Below are positions 36,081-49,170 of a stretch of DNA of 64,000 bases, piece by piece (position 1 is the stretch's first letter; each line of letters opens with the position of its first letter). The DNA comes from Utricularia gibba (lineage: Eukaryota; Streptophyta; Magnoliopsida; Lamiales; Lentibulariaceae). The notes below the pieces were generated by a model, which made no database searches, was not told where the DNA came from, and was given only the letters and a program-made list of their open reading frames with translations. Location of the stretch: contig NEEC01000002.1 of the NCBI GenBank assembly GCA_002189035.1, positions 6,758,881 to 6,822,880 on the forward strand. Reading direction: 5' to 3'. Made by a program: the position numbers and the translations under genes.

Positions 36081-38564
36081 GCGAACGGTGATGAGTCATG
36101 TTGCACATATCATACCGTTTCGAAGCTCGTTCCGAGCCGGTCTTCTTTCGTGTTGAGAACTTGTTCGTCCGAGGCTGCACAAATGCTCGAAAGATTGCCT
36201 TATTAGCTTCAGATGTGCAACGAAGTGGCCACCACATTCGCGAAATGTGACTCGGGATGACTCGATGCGAATGTGATTTTTGACATGCAAGACGTATGTA
36301 TTTCATGGACGATGTGAAATTTCGGATTTCGAGATGATCATTTATTTGTGTGAGCGGTGGCCTCGTGCACTCTTCGGTATCGAGTGGATATCTTGCGAAC
36401 GGTGATGAGTCATGTTGCACATATCATACCGTTTCGAAGCTCGTTCCGAGCCGGTCTTCTTTCGTGTTGAGAACTTGTTCGTCCGAGCTGCACAAATGCT
36501 CGAAAGATTGCCTTATATTAGCCTTCAGATGTGCAACGAAGTGGCCACCACATTCGCGAAAATGTGACTCGGGACACCTGACTCGATGCGAATGTGATTT
36601 TTGACATGCAAGACGTATGTATTTCATGGGACGATGTGAAATTTTGGAGATGATCATCGCCAGGTGGCCTCGTGCACTCTTCGGTATCGAGTGGATATCT
36701 TGCGAACGGTGATGAGTCATGTTGCACATATCATACCGTTTCGAAGCTCGTTCCGAGCCGGTCTTCTTTCGTGTTGAGAACTTGTTCGTCCGAGGCTGCA
36801 CAAATGCTCGAAAGATTGCCTTATATTAGCCTTCAGATGTGCAACGAAGTGGCCACCACATTCGCGAAATGTGACTCGGGACACCTGACTCGATGCGAAT
36901 GTGATTTTTGACATGCAAGACGTATGTATTTCATGGGACGATGTGAAATTTTGGATGATTCGAGATGATCATTTAAGGGTGTGTCCCTAGCCACCACCTC
37001 ATGGTGGCCTCGTGCACTCTTCGGTATCGAGTGGATATCTTGCGAACGGTGATGAGTCATGTTGCACATATCATACCGTTTCGAAGCTCGTTCCGAGCCG
37101 GTCTTCTTTCGTGTTGAGAACTTGTTCGTCCGAGGCTGCACAAATGCTCGAAAGATTGCCTTATATTAGCCTTCAGATGTGCAACGAAGTGGCCACCACA
37201 TTCGCGAAAATGTGACTCGGGACACCTGACTCGATGCGAATGTGATTTTTGACATGCAAGACGTATGTATTTCATGGGACGATGTGAAATTTTGGATTTC
37301 GAGATGATCATTTAAGATGGGTGTGTCCCTAGCCACACCTCATGGTGGCCTCGTGCACTCTTCGGTATCGAGTGGATATCTTGCGAACGGTGATGAGTCA
37401 TGTTGCACATATCATACCGTTTCGAAGCTCGTTCCGAGCCGGTCTTCTTTCGTGTTGAGAACTTGTTCGTCCGAGGCTGCACAAATGCTCGAAAGATTGC
37501 CTTATATTAGCCTTCAGATGTGCAACGAAGTGGCCACCACATTCGCGAAATGTGACTCGGGACACCTGACTCGATGCGAATGTGATTTTTGACATGCAAG
37601 ACGTATGTATTTCATGGGACGATGTGAAATTTTGGATTTCGAGATGATCATTTAAGGGTGTGTCCCTAGCCACCACCTCATGGTGGCCTCGTGCACTCTT
37701 CGGTATCGAGTGGATATCTTGCGAACGGTGATGAGTCATGTTGCACATATCATACCGTTTCGAAGCTCGTTCCGAGCCGGTCTTCTTTCGTGTTGAGAAC
37801 TTGTTCGTCCGAGGCTGCACAAATGCTCGAAAGATTGCCTTATATTAGCCTTCAGATGTGCAACGAAGTGGCCACCACATTCGCGAAAATGTGACTCGGG
37901 ACACCTGACTCGATGCGAATGTGATTTTTGACATGCAAGACGTATGTATTTCATGGGACGATGTGAAATTTGGATTTCGAGATGATCATTTAAGGGTGTG
38001 TCCCTAGCCACCACCTCATGGTGGCCTCGTGCACTCTTCGGTATCGAGTGGATATCTTGCGAACGGTGATGAGTCATGTTGCACATATCATACCGTTTCG
38101 AAGCTCGTTCCGAGCCGGTCTTCTTTCGTGTTGAGAACTTGTTCGTCCGAGGCTGCACAAATGCTCGAAAGATTGCCTTATATTAGCCTTCAGATGTGCA
38201 ACGAAGTGGCCACCACATTCGCGAAAATGTGACTCGGGACACCTGACTCGATGCGAATGTGATTTTTGACATGCAAGACGTATGTATTTCATGGGACGAT
38301 GTGAAATTTTGGATTTCGAGATGATCATTTAAGGGTGTGTCCCTAGCCATCATGGTGGCCTCGTGCACTCTTCGGTATCGAGTGGATATCTTGCGAACGG
38401 TGATGAGTCATGTTGCACATATCATACCGTTTCGAAGCTCGTTCCGAGCCGGTCTTCTTTCGTGTTGAGAACTTGTTCGTCCGAGGCTGCACAAATGCTC
38501 GAAAGATTGCCTTATATTAGCCTTCAGATGTGCAACGAAGTGGCCACCACATTCGCGAAAATGT

Positions 38565-39110
38565 GACTCGGGACTCGATGCCATTATGGACCCCGAACGG
38601 TGACAGCATCGTCACATATCATACGTTTCGAAGCTCGTTCCGAGCCGGTCTTCTTTCGTGTTGAGAACTTGTTCGTCCGAGGCTGCACAAATGCTCGAAA
38701 GATTGCCTTATATTAGCCTTCAGATGTGCAACGAAGTGGCCACCACATTCGCGAAAATGTGACTGGGACACCTGACTCGATGCGACATGCCGTGTACATC
38801 GATGCGAGATGATCATTTAAGGGTGTGTCCCTAGCCACACCTCATGGTGGCCTCGTGCACTCTTCGGTATCGAGCTTGCGAACGGTGATGAGTCGTGCAC
38901 ATATCATACCGTTTCGAAGCTATCTTCTTTCGTGTTGAGTTGTTCGTCCGATGCATGCTCGAAAGATTGCGAGATGTGCGAAGTGGCGCGAGTGACATGA
39001 CTCGATGCGACATGCATCATACCGAGATGATCATTTAAGGGTGTGTGTCCCTCGTTCTTCGGTATCGCCGAACGGTCATGTTGCTATCATCCGTGTCGTG
39101 AGCCGGTCTT
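38565..39110 (+). repeat. Compressed satellite units
   Basis: Between 38880 and 39060 the unit landmarks appear in the correct order, but with many internal stretches missing (for example TCGTTCCGAGCC and the TTATATTAGCC block are gone), leaving a heavily shortened unit. There are few substitutions. The pattern is mainly deletion. Confidence 0.8.
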
Positions 39111-42100
39111 CTTTCGTGCTTGTTCGTCCGAGGCTGCACAAATGCTCGAAAGATTGCCTTATATTAGCCTTCAGATGTGCAACGAAGTGGCCACCACATT
39201 CGCGAAATGTGACTCGGGACACCTGACTCGATGCGAATGTGAGACATCAAGACGTATGTATTTCATGGGACGATGTGAAATTTTGGATTTCGAGATGATC
39301 ATCCTAGCCATCATGGTGGCGAATCGAGTGGATATCTTTGATGAGTCATGTTGCACAGTTTCGAAGCTCGTTCCGTCTTCTTTCGTGTTGAGAACTTGTT
39401 CGTCCGAGGCTGCACAAATGCTCGAAAGATTGCCTTATATTAGAGATGTGCAACGAAGTTTCGCGAAAATGTGACTCGTGACTCGATGCGAATGTGATTT
39501 TTGACATTATGTATTTCATGGGACGATGTGAAATTTTGGATTTCGAGATGATCATTTAAGGGTGTGTCCCTAGCCACACCTCATGGTGGCCTCGTGCACT
39601 CTTCGGTATCGAGTGGATATCTTGCGAACGGTGATGAGTCATGTTGCACATATCATACCGTTTCGAAGCTCGTTCCGAGCCGGTCTTCTTTCGTGTTGAG
39701 AACTTGTTCGTCCGAGGCTGCACAAATGCTCGAAAGATTGCCTTATATTAGCCTTCAGATGTTGGCGCGAAAGTGACTCGGGACACCTGACTCGATGCGA
39801 ATGTGATTTTTGACATGCAAGACGTATGTATTTCATGGGACGATGTGAAATTTTGGATTTCGAGATGATCATTTAAGGTGTGTCCCTAGCCACGGTGGCC
39901 TCGTGCACTCTTCGGTATCGAGTGGATATCTTGCATGAGTCATGTTGCACGTTTCGAAGCTCGTTCCGAGCCGGTCTTCTTTCGTGTTGAGAACTTGTTC
40001 GTCCGATGCTCGAAAGATTGCCTTATATTAGCCTTCAGATGTGCAACGAAGTGGCCACCACATTCGCGAAAATGTGACTCGGGACACCTGACTCGATGCG
40101 AATGTGATTTTTGACATGCAAGACGTATGTATTTCATGGGACGATGTGAAATTTTGGATTTCGAGATGATCATTTAAGGGTGTGTCCCTAGCCACCACCT
40201 CATGGTGGCCTCGTGCACTCTTCGGTATCGAGTGGATATCTTGCGAACGGTGATGAGTCATGTTGCACATATCATACCGTTTCGAAGCTCGTTCCGAGCC
40301 GGTCTTCTTTCGTGTTGAGAACTTGTTCGTCCGAGCTGCACAAATGCTCGAAAGATTGCCTTATATTAGCCTTCAGATGTGCAACGAAGTGGCCACCACA
40401 TTCGCGAAAATGTGACTCGGGACACCTGACTCGATGCGAATGTGATTTTTGACATGCAAGACGTATGTATTTCATGGGACGATGTGAAATTTTGGATTTC
40501 GAGATGATCATTTAAGGGTGTGTCCCTAGCCACACCTCATGGTGGCCTCGTGCACTCTTCGGTATCGAGTGGATATCTTGCGAACGGTGATGAGTCATGT
40601 TGCACATATCACCGTAAGTGTTCACGCTTGCCGAGATGTGCAACGAAGTGGCCACCACATTCGCGAAAATGTGACTCGGGACACCTGACTCGATGCGAAT
40701 GTGATTTTTGACATGCAAGACGTATGTATTTCATGGGACGATGTGAAATTTTGGATTTCGAGATGATCATTTAAGGGTGTGTCCCTAGCCACCAGCTCGT
40801 GCACATCGCTTGCGGTCATGTTGCGACATATCATACCGATCGTGAGAGAACTTGTTCGTCCGAGGCTGCACAAATGCTCGAAAGATTGCCTTATATTAGC
40901 CTTCAGATGTGCAACGAAGTGGCCACCACATTCGCGAAAATGTGACTCGGGACACCTGACTCGATGCGAATGTGATTTTTGACATGCAAGACGTATGTAT
41001 TTCATGGGACGATGTGAAATTTTGGATTTCGAGATGATCATTTAAGGGTGTGTCCCTAGCCACCACCTCATGGTGGCCTCGTGCACTCTTCGGTATCGAG
41101 TGGATATCTTGCGAACGGTGATGAGTCATGTTGCACATATCATACCGTTTCGAAGCTCGTTCCGAGCCGGTCTTCTTTCGTGTTGAGAACTTGTTCGTCC
41201 GAGCTGCACAAATGCTCGAAAGATTGCCTTATATTAGCCTTCAGATGTGCAACGAAGTGGCCACCACATTCGCGAAAATGTGACTCGGGACACCTGACTC
41301 GATGCGAATGTGATTTTTGACATGCAAGACGTATGTATTTCATGGGACGATGTGAAATTTTGGATTTCGAGATGATCATTTAAGGGTGTGTCCCTAGCCA
41401 CCACCTCATGGTGGCCTCGTGCACTCTTCGGTATCGAGTGGATATCTTGCGAACGGTGATGAGTCATGTTGCACATATCATACCGTTTCGAAGCTCGTTC
41501 CGAGCCGGTCTTCTTTCGTGTTGAGAACTTGTTCGTCCGAGGCTGCACAAATGCTCGAAAGATTGCCTTATATTAGCCTTCAGATGTGCAACGAAGTGGC
41601 CACCACATTCGCGAAAATGTGACTCGGGACACCTGACTCGATGCGAATGTGATTTTTGACATGCAAGACGTATGTATTTCATGGGACGATGTGAAATTTT
41701 GGATTTCGAGATGATCATTTAAGGGTGTGTCCCTAGCCACCACCTCATGGTGGCCTCGTGCACTCTTCGGTATCGAGTGGATATCTTGCGAACGGTGATG
41801 AGTCATGTTGCACATATCATACCGTTTCGAAGCTCGTTCCGAGCCGGTCTTCTTTCGTGTTGAGAACTTGTTCGTCCGAGGCTGCACAAATGCTCGAAAG
41901 ATTGCCTTATATTAGCCTTCAGATGTGCAACGAAGTGGCCACCACATTCGCGAAAATGTGACTCGGGACACCTGACTCGATGCGAATGTGATTTTTGACA
42001 TGCAAGACGTATGTATTTCATGGGACGATGTGAAATTTTGGATTTCGAGATGATCATTTAAGGGTGTGTCCCTAGCCACCACCTCATGGCCTCGTGCACT

Positions 42101-45100
42101 CTTCGGTATCGAGTGGATATCTTGCGAACGGTGATGAGTCATGTTGCACATATCATACCGTTTCGAAGCTCGTTCCGAGCCGGTCTTCTTTCGTGTTGAG
42201 AACTTGTTCGTCCGAGGCTGCACAAATGCTCGAAAGATTGCCTTATATTAGCCTTCAGATGTGCAACGAAGTGGCCACCACATTCGCGAAAATGTGACTC
42301 GGGACACCTGACTCGATGCGAATGTGATTTTTGACATGCAAGACGTATGTATTTCATGGGACGATGTGAAATTTTGGATTTCGAGATGATCATTTAAGGG
42401 TGTGTCCCTAGCCACCCTCATGGTGGCCTCGTGCACTCTTCGGTATCGAGTGGATATCTTGCGAACGGTGATGAGTCATGTTGCACATATCATACCGTTT
42501 CGAAGCTCGTTCCGAGCCGGTCTTCTTTCGTGTTGAGAACTTGTTCGTCCTGCAGCTCGAAAGATTGCCTGCCTTCATGTGCAACGAAGTGGCCACCACA
42601 TTCGAAATGTGACTTGACTCGATGCGAATGTGATTTTTGACATTATGTATTTCATGGGACGATGTGAAATTTTGGATTTCGAGATGATCATTTAAGGGTG
42701 TGTCCCTAACGAAGAGTGGCCACCACGTTCGAAAAGAACTTGTTCGTCCGAGGCTGCACAAATGCTCGAAAGATTGCCTTATATTAGCCTTCAGATGTGC
42801 AACGAAGTGGCCACCACATGTGACTTGACTCGATGCGAATGTGATTTTTGACATGCAAGACGTATGTATTTCATGGGACGATGTGAAATTTTGGATTTCG
42901 AGATGATCATTTAAGGGTGTGTCCCTAGCCACACCTCATGGTGGCCTCGTGCACTCTTCGGTATCGAGTGGATATCTTGCGAACGGTGATGAGTCATGTT
43001 GCACATATCATACCGTTTCGAAGCTCGTTCCGAGCCGGTCTTCTTTCGTGTTGAGAACTTGTTCGTCCGAGGCTGCACAAATGCTCGAAAGATTGCCTTA
43101 TATTAGCCTTCAGATGTGCAACGAAGTGGCCACCACATTCGCGAAAATGTGACTCGGGACACCTGACTCGATGCGAATGTGATTTTTGACATGCAAGACG
43201 TATGTATTTCATGGGACGATGTGAAATTTTGGATTTCGAGATGATCATTTAAGGGTGTCCCTAGCCACCCTCATGGTGGCCTCGTGCACTCTTCGGTATC
43301 GAGTGGATATCTTGCGAACGGTGATGAGTCATGTTGCACATATCATACCGTTTCGAAGCTCGTTCCGAGCCGGTCTTCTTTCGTGTTGAGAACTTGTTCG
43401 TCCGAGGCTGCACAAATGCTCGAAAGATTGCCTTATATTAGCCTTCAGATGTGCAACGAAGTGGCCACCACATTCGCGAAATGTGACTCGGGACACCTGA
43501 CTCGATGCGAATGTGATTTTTGACATGCAAGACGTATGTATTTCATGGACGATGTGAAATTTGGATTTCGAGATGATCATTTAAGGGTGTGTCCTAGCCA
43601 CAGGTTCGTGCACTCTTCGATCGAGTGGATATCTTGTCATGTTGCAGTTTCGAAGCTCGTGAGAGAACTTGTTCGTCCGAGGCTGCACAAATGCTCGAAA
43701 GATTGCCTTATATTAGCCTTCAGATGTGCAACGAAGTGGCCACCACATTCGCGAAATGTGACTCGGGACACCTGACTCGATGCGAATGTGATTTTTGACA
43801 TGCAAGACGTATGTATTTCATGGGACGATGTGAAATTTGGATTTCGAGATGATCATTTAAGGGTGTGTCCCTAGCCACACCTCATGGTGGCCTCGTGCAC
43901 TCTTCGGTATCGAGTGGATATCTTGCGAACGGTGATGAGTCATGTTGCACATATCATACCGTTTCGAAGCTCGTTCCGAGCCGGTCTTCTTTCGTGTTGA
44001 GAACTTGTTCGTCCGAGCTGCACAAATGCTCGAAAGATTGCCTTATATTAGCCTTCAGATGTGCAACGAAGTGGCCACCACATTCGCGAAAATGTGACTC
44101 GGGACACCTGACTCGATGCGAATGTGATTTTTGACATGCAAGACGTATGTATTTCATGGGACGATGTGAAATTTTGGATTTCGAGATGATCATTTAAGGG
44201 TGTGTCCCTAGCCACCACCTCATGGTGGCCTCGTGCACTCTTCGGTATCGAGTGGATATCTTGCGAACGGTGATGAGTCATGTTGCACATATCATACCGT
44301 TTCGAAGCTCGTTCCGAGCCGGTCTTCTTTCGTGTTGAGAACTTGTTCGTCCGAGGCTGCACAAATGCTCGAAAGATTGCCTTATATTAGCCTTCAGATG
44401 TGCAACGAAGTGGCCACCACATTCGCGAAAATGTGACTCGGGACACCTGACTCGATGCGAATGTGATTTTTGACATGCAAGACGTATGTATTTCATGGGA
44501 CGATGTGAAATTTTGGATTTCGAGATGATCATTTAAGGGTGTGTCCCTAGCCACACCTCATGGTGGCCTCGTGCACTCTTCGGTATCGAGTGGATATCTT
44601 GCGAACGGTGATGAGTCATGTTGCACATATCATACCGTTTCGAAGCTCGTTCCGAGCCGGTCTTCTTTCGTGTTGAGAACTTGTTCGTCCGAGGCTGCAC
44701 AAATGCTCGAAAGATTGCCTTATATTAGCCTTCAGATGTGCAACGAAGTGGCCACCACCGCGGTGACACACTGACTCGATGCGAATGTGATTTTTGACAT
44801 GCAAGACGTATGTATTTCATGGGACGATGTGAAATTTTGGATTTCGAGATGATCATTTAAGGGTGTGTCCCTAGCCACGAATCGCCGAACCACGTTTCGA
44901 AATCTTCTTTCGTGTTGAGAACTTGTTCGTCCGAGGCTGCACAAATGCTCGAAAGATTGCCTTATATTAGCCTTCAGATGTGCAACGAAGTGGCCACCAC
45001 ATTCGCGAAAATGTGACTCGGGACACCTGACTCGATGCGAATGTGATTTTTGACATGCAAGACGTATGTATTTCATGGGACGATGTGAAATTTTGGATTT

Positions 45101-47099
45101 CGAGATGATCATTTAAGGGTGTGTCCCTAGCCACACCTCATGGTGGCCTCGTGCACTCTTCGGTATCGAGTGGATATCTTGCGAACGGTGATGAGTCATG
45201 TTGCACATATCATACCGTTTCGAAGCTCGTTCCGAGCCGGTCTTCTTTCGTGTTGAGAACTTGTTCGTCCGAGGCTGCACAAATGCTCGAAAGATTGCCT
45301 TATATTAGCCTTCAGATGTGCAACGAAGTGGCCACCACATTCGCGAAAATGTGACTCGGGACACCTGACTCGATGCGAATGTGATTTTTGACATGCAAGA
45401 CGTATGTATTTCATGGGACGATGTGAAATTTTGGATTTCGAGATGATCATTTAAGGTGTGTCCCTAGCCACACCTCATGGTGGCCTCGTGCACTCTTCGG
45501 TATCGAGTGGATATCTTGCGAACGGTGATGAGTCATGTTGCACATATCATACCGTTTCGAAGCTCGTTCCGAGCCGGTCTTCTTTCGTGTTGAGAACTTG
45601 TTCGTCCGAGCTGCACAAATGCTCGAAAGATTGCCTTATATTAGCCTTCAGATGTGCAACGAAGTGGCCACCACATTCGCGAAAATGTGACTCGGGACAC
45701 CTGACTCGATGCGAATGTGATTTTTGACATGCAAGACGTATGTATTTCATGGGACGATGTGAAATTTTGGATTTCGAGATGATCATTTAAGCAACGGTGG
45801 CCTCGTGCACTCTTCGGTATCGTGGATATCTTGCAACGGTGATGAGTCATGTTGCACATTACCGCGAAAATTGTTCGAGTGCTCGAAAGGCCTTACCTTC
45901 AGATGTGCAACGAAGTGGCCACCACATTCGCGAAAATGTGACTCGGGACACCTGTCGATGCGAATGTGATTTTTGACATGCAAGACGTATGTATTTCATG
46001 GGACGATGTGAAATTTTGGATTTCGAGATGATCATTTAAGGGTGTGTCCCTAGCCACCACCTCATGGTGGCCTCGTGCACTCTTCGGTATCGAGTGGATA
46101 TCTTGCGAACGGTGATGAGTCATGTTGCACATATCATACCGTTTCGAAGCTCGTTCCGAGCCTCTTCTTTCGTGTTGAGAACTTGTTCGTCCGAGGCTGC
46201 ACAAATGCTCGAAAGATTGCCTTATATTAGCCTTCAGATGTGCAACGAAGTGGCCACCACATTCGCGAAATGTGACTCGGGACACCTGACTCGATGCGAA
46301 TGTGATTTTTGACATGCAAGACGTATGTATTTCATGGGACGATGTGAAATTTTGGATTTCGAGATGATCATTTAAGGGTGTGTCCCTAGCCACCACCTCA
46401 TGGTGGCCTCGTGCACTCTTCGGTATCGAGTGGATATCTTGCGAACGGTGATGAGTCATGTTGCACATATCATACCGTTTCGAAGCTCGTTCCGAGCCGG
46501 TCTTCTTTCGTGTTGAGAACTTGTTCGTCCGAGCTGCACAAATGCTCGAAAGATTGCCTTATATTAGCCTTCAGATGTGCAACGAAGTGGCCACCACATT
46601 CGCGAAAATGTGACTCGGGACACCTGACTCGATGCGAATGTGATTTTTGACATGCAAGACGTATGTATTTCATGGACGATGTGAAATTTTGGATTTCGAG
46701 ATGATCATTTAAGGGTGTGTCCCTAGCCACACCTCATGGTGGCCTCGTGCACTCTTCGGTATCGAGTGGATATCTTGCGAACGGTGATGAGTCATGTTGC
46801 ACATATCATACCGTTTCGAAGCTCGTTCCGAGCCGGTCTTCTTTCGTGTTGAGAACTTGTTCGTCCGAGGCTGCACAAATGCTCGAAAGATTGCCTTATA
46901 TTAGCCTTCAGATGTGCAACGAAGTGGCCACCACATTCGCGAAATGTGACTCGGGACACCTGACTCGATGCGAATGTGATTTTTGACATGCAAGACGTAT
47001 GTATTTCATGGGACGATGTGAAATTTTGGATTTCGAGATGATCATTTAAGGGTGTGTCCTAGCCACACCTCATGGTGGCCTCGTGCACTCTTCGGTATC

Positions 47100-48250
47100 G
47101 AGTGGATATCCTCATGGCACTGTCGCATCTTCGCAGCTGGCTCGATATCTTGCGCAAGACGTGTATGACGACGATGATTGCAGCATCATCACACCGTTTC
47201 GAAGCTCGTTCCGAGCCGGTCTTCTTTCGTGTTGAGAACTTGTTCGTCCGAGGCTGCACAAATGCTCGAAAGATTGCCTTATATTAGCCTTCAGATGTGC
47301 AACGAAGTGGCCACCACATTCGCGAAAACTCGTGACTCGATGGACATGCAAGACGTATGTATTTCATCGATGCGAGATGATGATCATTGGCCTTGACATG
47401 CAACGGTGACATGTACATATCATACCGTTTCGAAGCTCGTTCCGATCTTCTTTCGTGTTGAGAACTTGTTCGTCCGAGGCTGCACAAATGCTCGAAAGAT
47501 TGCCTTATATTAGCCTTCAGATGTGCAACGAAGTGGCCACCATTCGCGAAATGTGATGGGATCATTTGATTTTTGAGGGGTGTCCCTAGCCACACCTCAT
47601 GGTGGCCTCGTGCACTCTTCGGTATCGAGTGGATATCTTGCGAACGGTGATGAGTCATGTTGCACATATCATACCGTTTCGAAGCTCGTTCCGAGCCGGT
47701 CTTCTTTCGTGTTGAGAACTTGTTCGTCCGAGGCTGCACAAATGCTCGAAAGATTGCCTTATATTAGCCTTCAGATGTGCAACGAAGTGGCCACCACATT
47801 CGCGAAAGTGACTTGCCGATGCGAATGTGATACATTATGCCTGTCAGATGATGCAACGAAGTGGCCACCACACATTCGCGAAGCTCGTTCCGAAGAACTT
47901 GTTCGTCCGAGGCTGCGGAAAGACACCTGACTCGATGCGAATGTGATTTTTGACATGCAAGACGTATGTATTTCATGGGACGATGTGAAATTTTGGATTT
48001 CGAGATGATCATTTAAGGGTGTGTCCCTAAATCATTTCGTGACTTTCGATCGAGTGGATCATGATTCAAGGGCTCGTGTCTTCTTTCGTGTTGAGAACTT
48101 GTTCGTCCGAGGCTGCACCTCAAAGATTGGTGATGCAACTGGCGCGAAAATGCACTGACTTGCGGTGATTTTTGACATGCAAGACGTATGTATTTCATGG
48201 GACGATGTGAAATTTTGGATTTCGAGATGATCATTTAAGCGAACGGTGAT
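47100..48250 (+). repeat. Patchwork satellite segment
   Basis: About 1.1 kb in which fragments of the unit are shortened, reordered or repeated (for example landmark pieces recur within 50 bp near 47845-47930), flanking one normal unit at about 47600-47800. Normal units resume after 48240. Confidence 0.75.
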
Positions 48251-48499
48251 GAGTCATGTTGCACATATCATACCGTTTCGAAGCTCGTTCCGAGCCGGTC
48301 TTCTTTCGTGTTGAGAACTTGTTCGTCCGAGGCTGCACAAATGCTCGAAAGATTGCCTTATATTAGCCTTCAGATGTGCAACGAAGTGGCCACCACATTC
48401 GCGAAATGTGACTCGGGACACCTGACTCGATGCGAATGTGATTTTTGACATGCAAGACGTATGTATTTCATGGACGATGTGAAATTTTGGATTTCGAGA

Positions 48500-49170
48500 T
48501 GATCATTTAAGATTTTCACATGCCTCACACTCATGTTTCGTATCGTGCATGTGCTCGAAAGATTGCGGATGTGGAAGTGGCGAGTGACATGGATGCGACA
48601 TGCATCATACCGTGATCATCCCTAGCCACCACCTCATGGTGGCCTCGTGCACTCTTCGGTATCGAGTGGATATCTTGCGAACGGTGATGAGTCATGTTGC
48701 ACATATCATACCGTTTCGAAGCTCGTTCCGAGCCGGTCTTCTTTCGTGTTGAGAACTTGTTCGTCCGAGGCTGCACAAATGCTCGAAAGATTGCCTTATA
48801 TTAGCCTTCAGATGTGCAACGAAGTGGCCACCACATCGCGAAATGATGTGACTCGATGCGACATTATGCCGATGCGAGATGTGATTGACATCGAGTGGAT
48901 GTGACACATGTTTCGAAAACTTGACTGCGAAAGATTGCGCCTGATGTGCTTTTGTGACATGACATTTGATTGACATGCAAGACGTATGTATTTCATGGAC
49001 GATGTGAAATTTTGGATTTCGAGATGATCATTTAAGAGGTGGCCTCGTCCTCTTCGGTAGCCTCCACATCATGGTGGCCTCGTGCACTCTGCTCGTATCG
49101 AGTGGAAGTATCTGTGCAAACTTGTGATGACATGTCATGTTGCGACATCATACCTCGTTCTCGAAGCTCG
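48500..49170 (+). repeat. Second patchwork satellite segment
   Basis: Shortened units with scattered short matches (CATGCATCATACCG, GATGCGAGATG) on either side of one normal unit at about 48620-48835. Resembles the segment at 38565. Confidence 0.7.
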
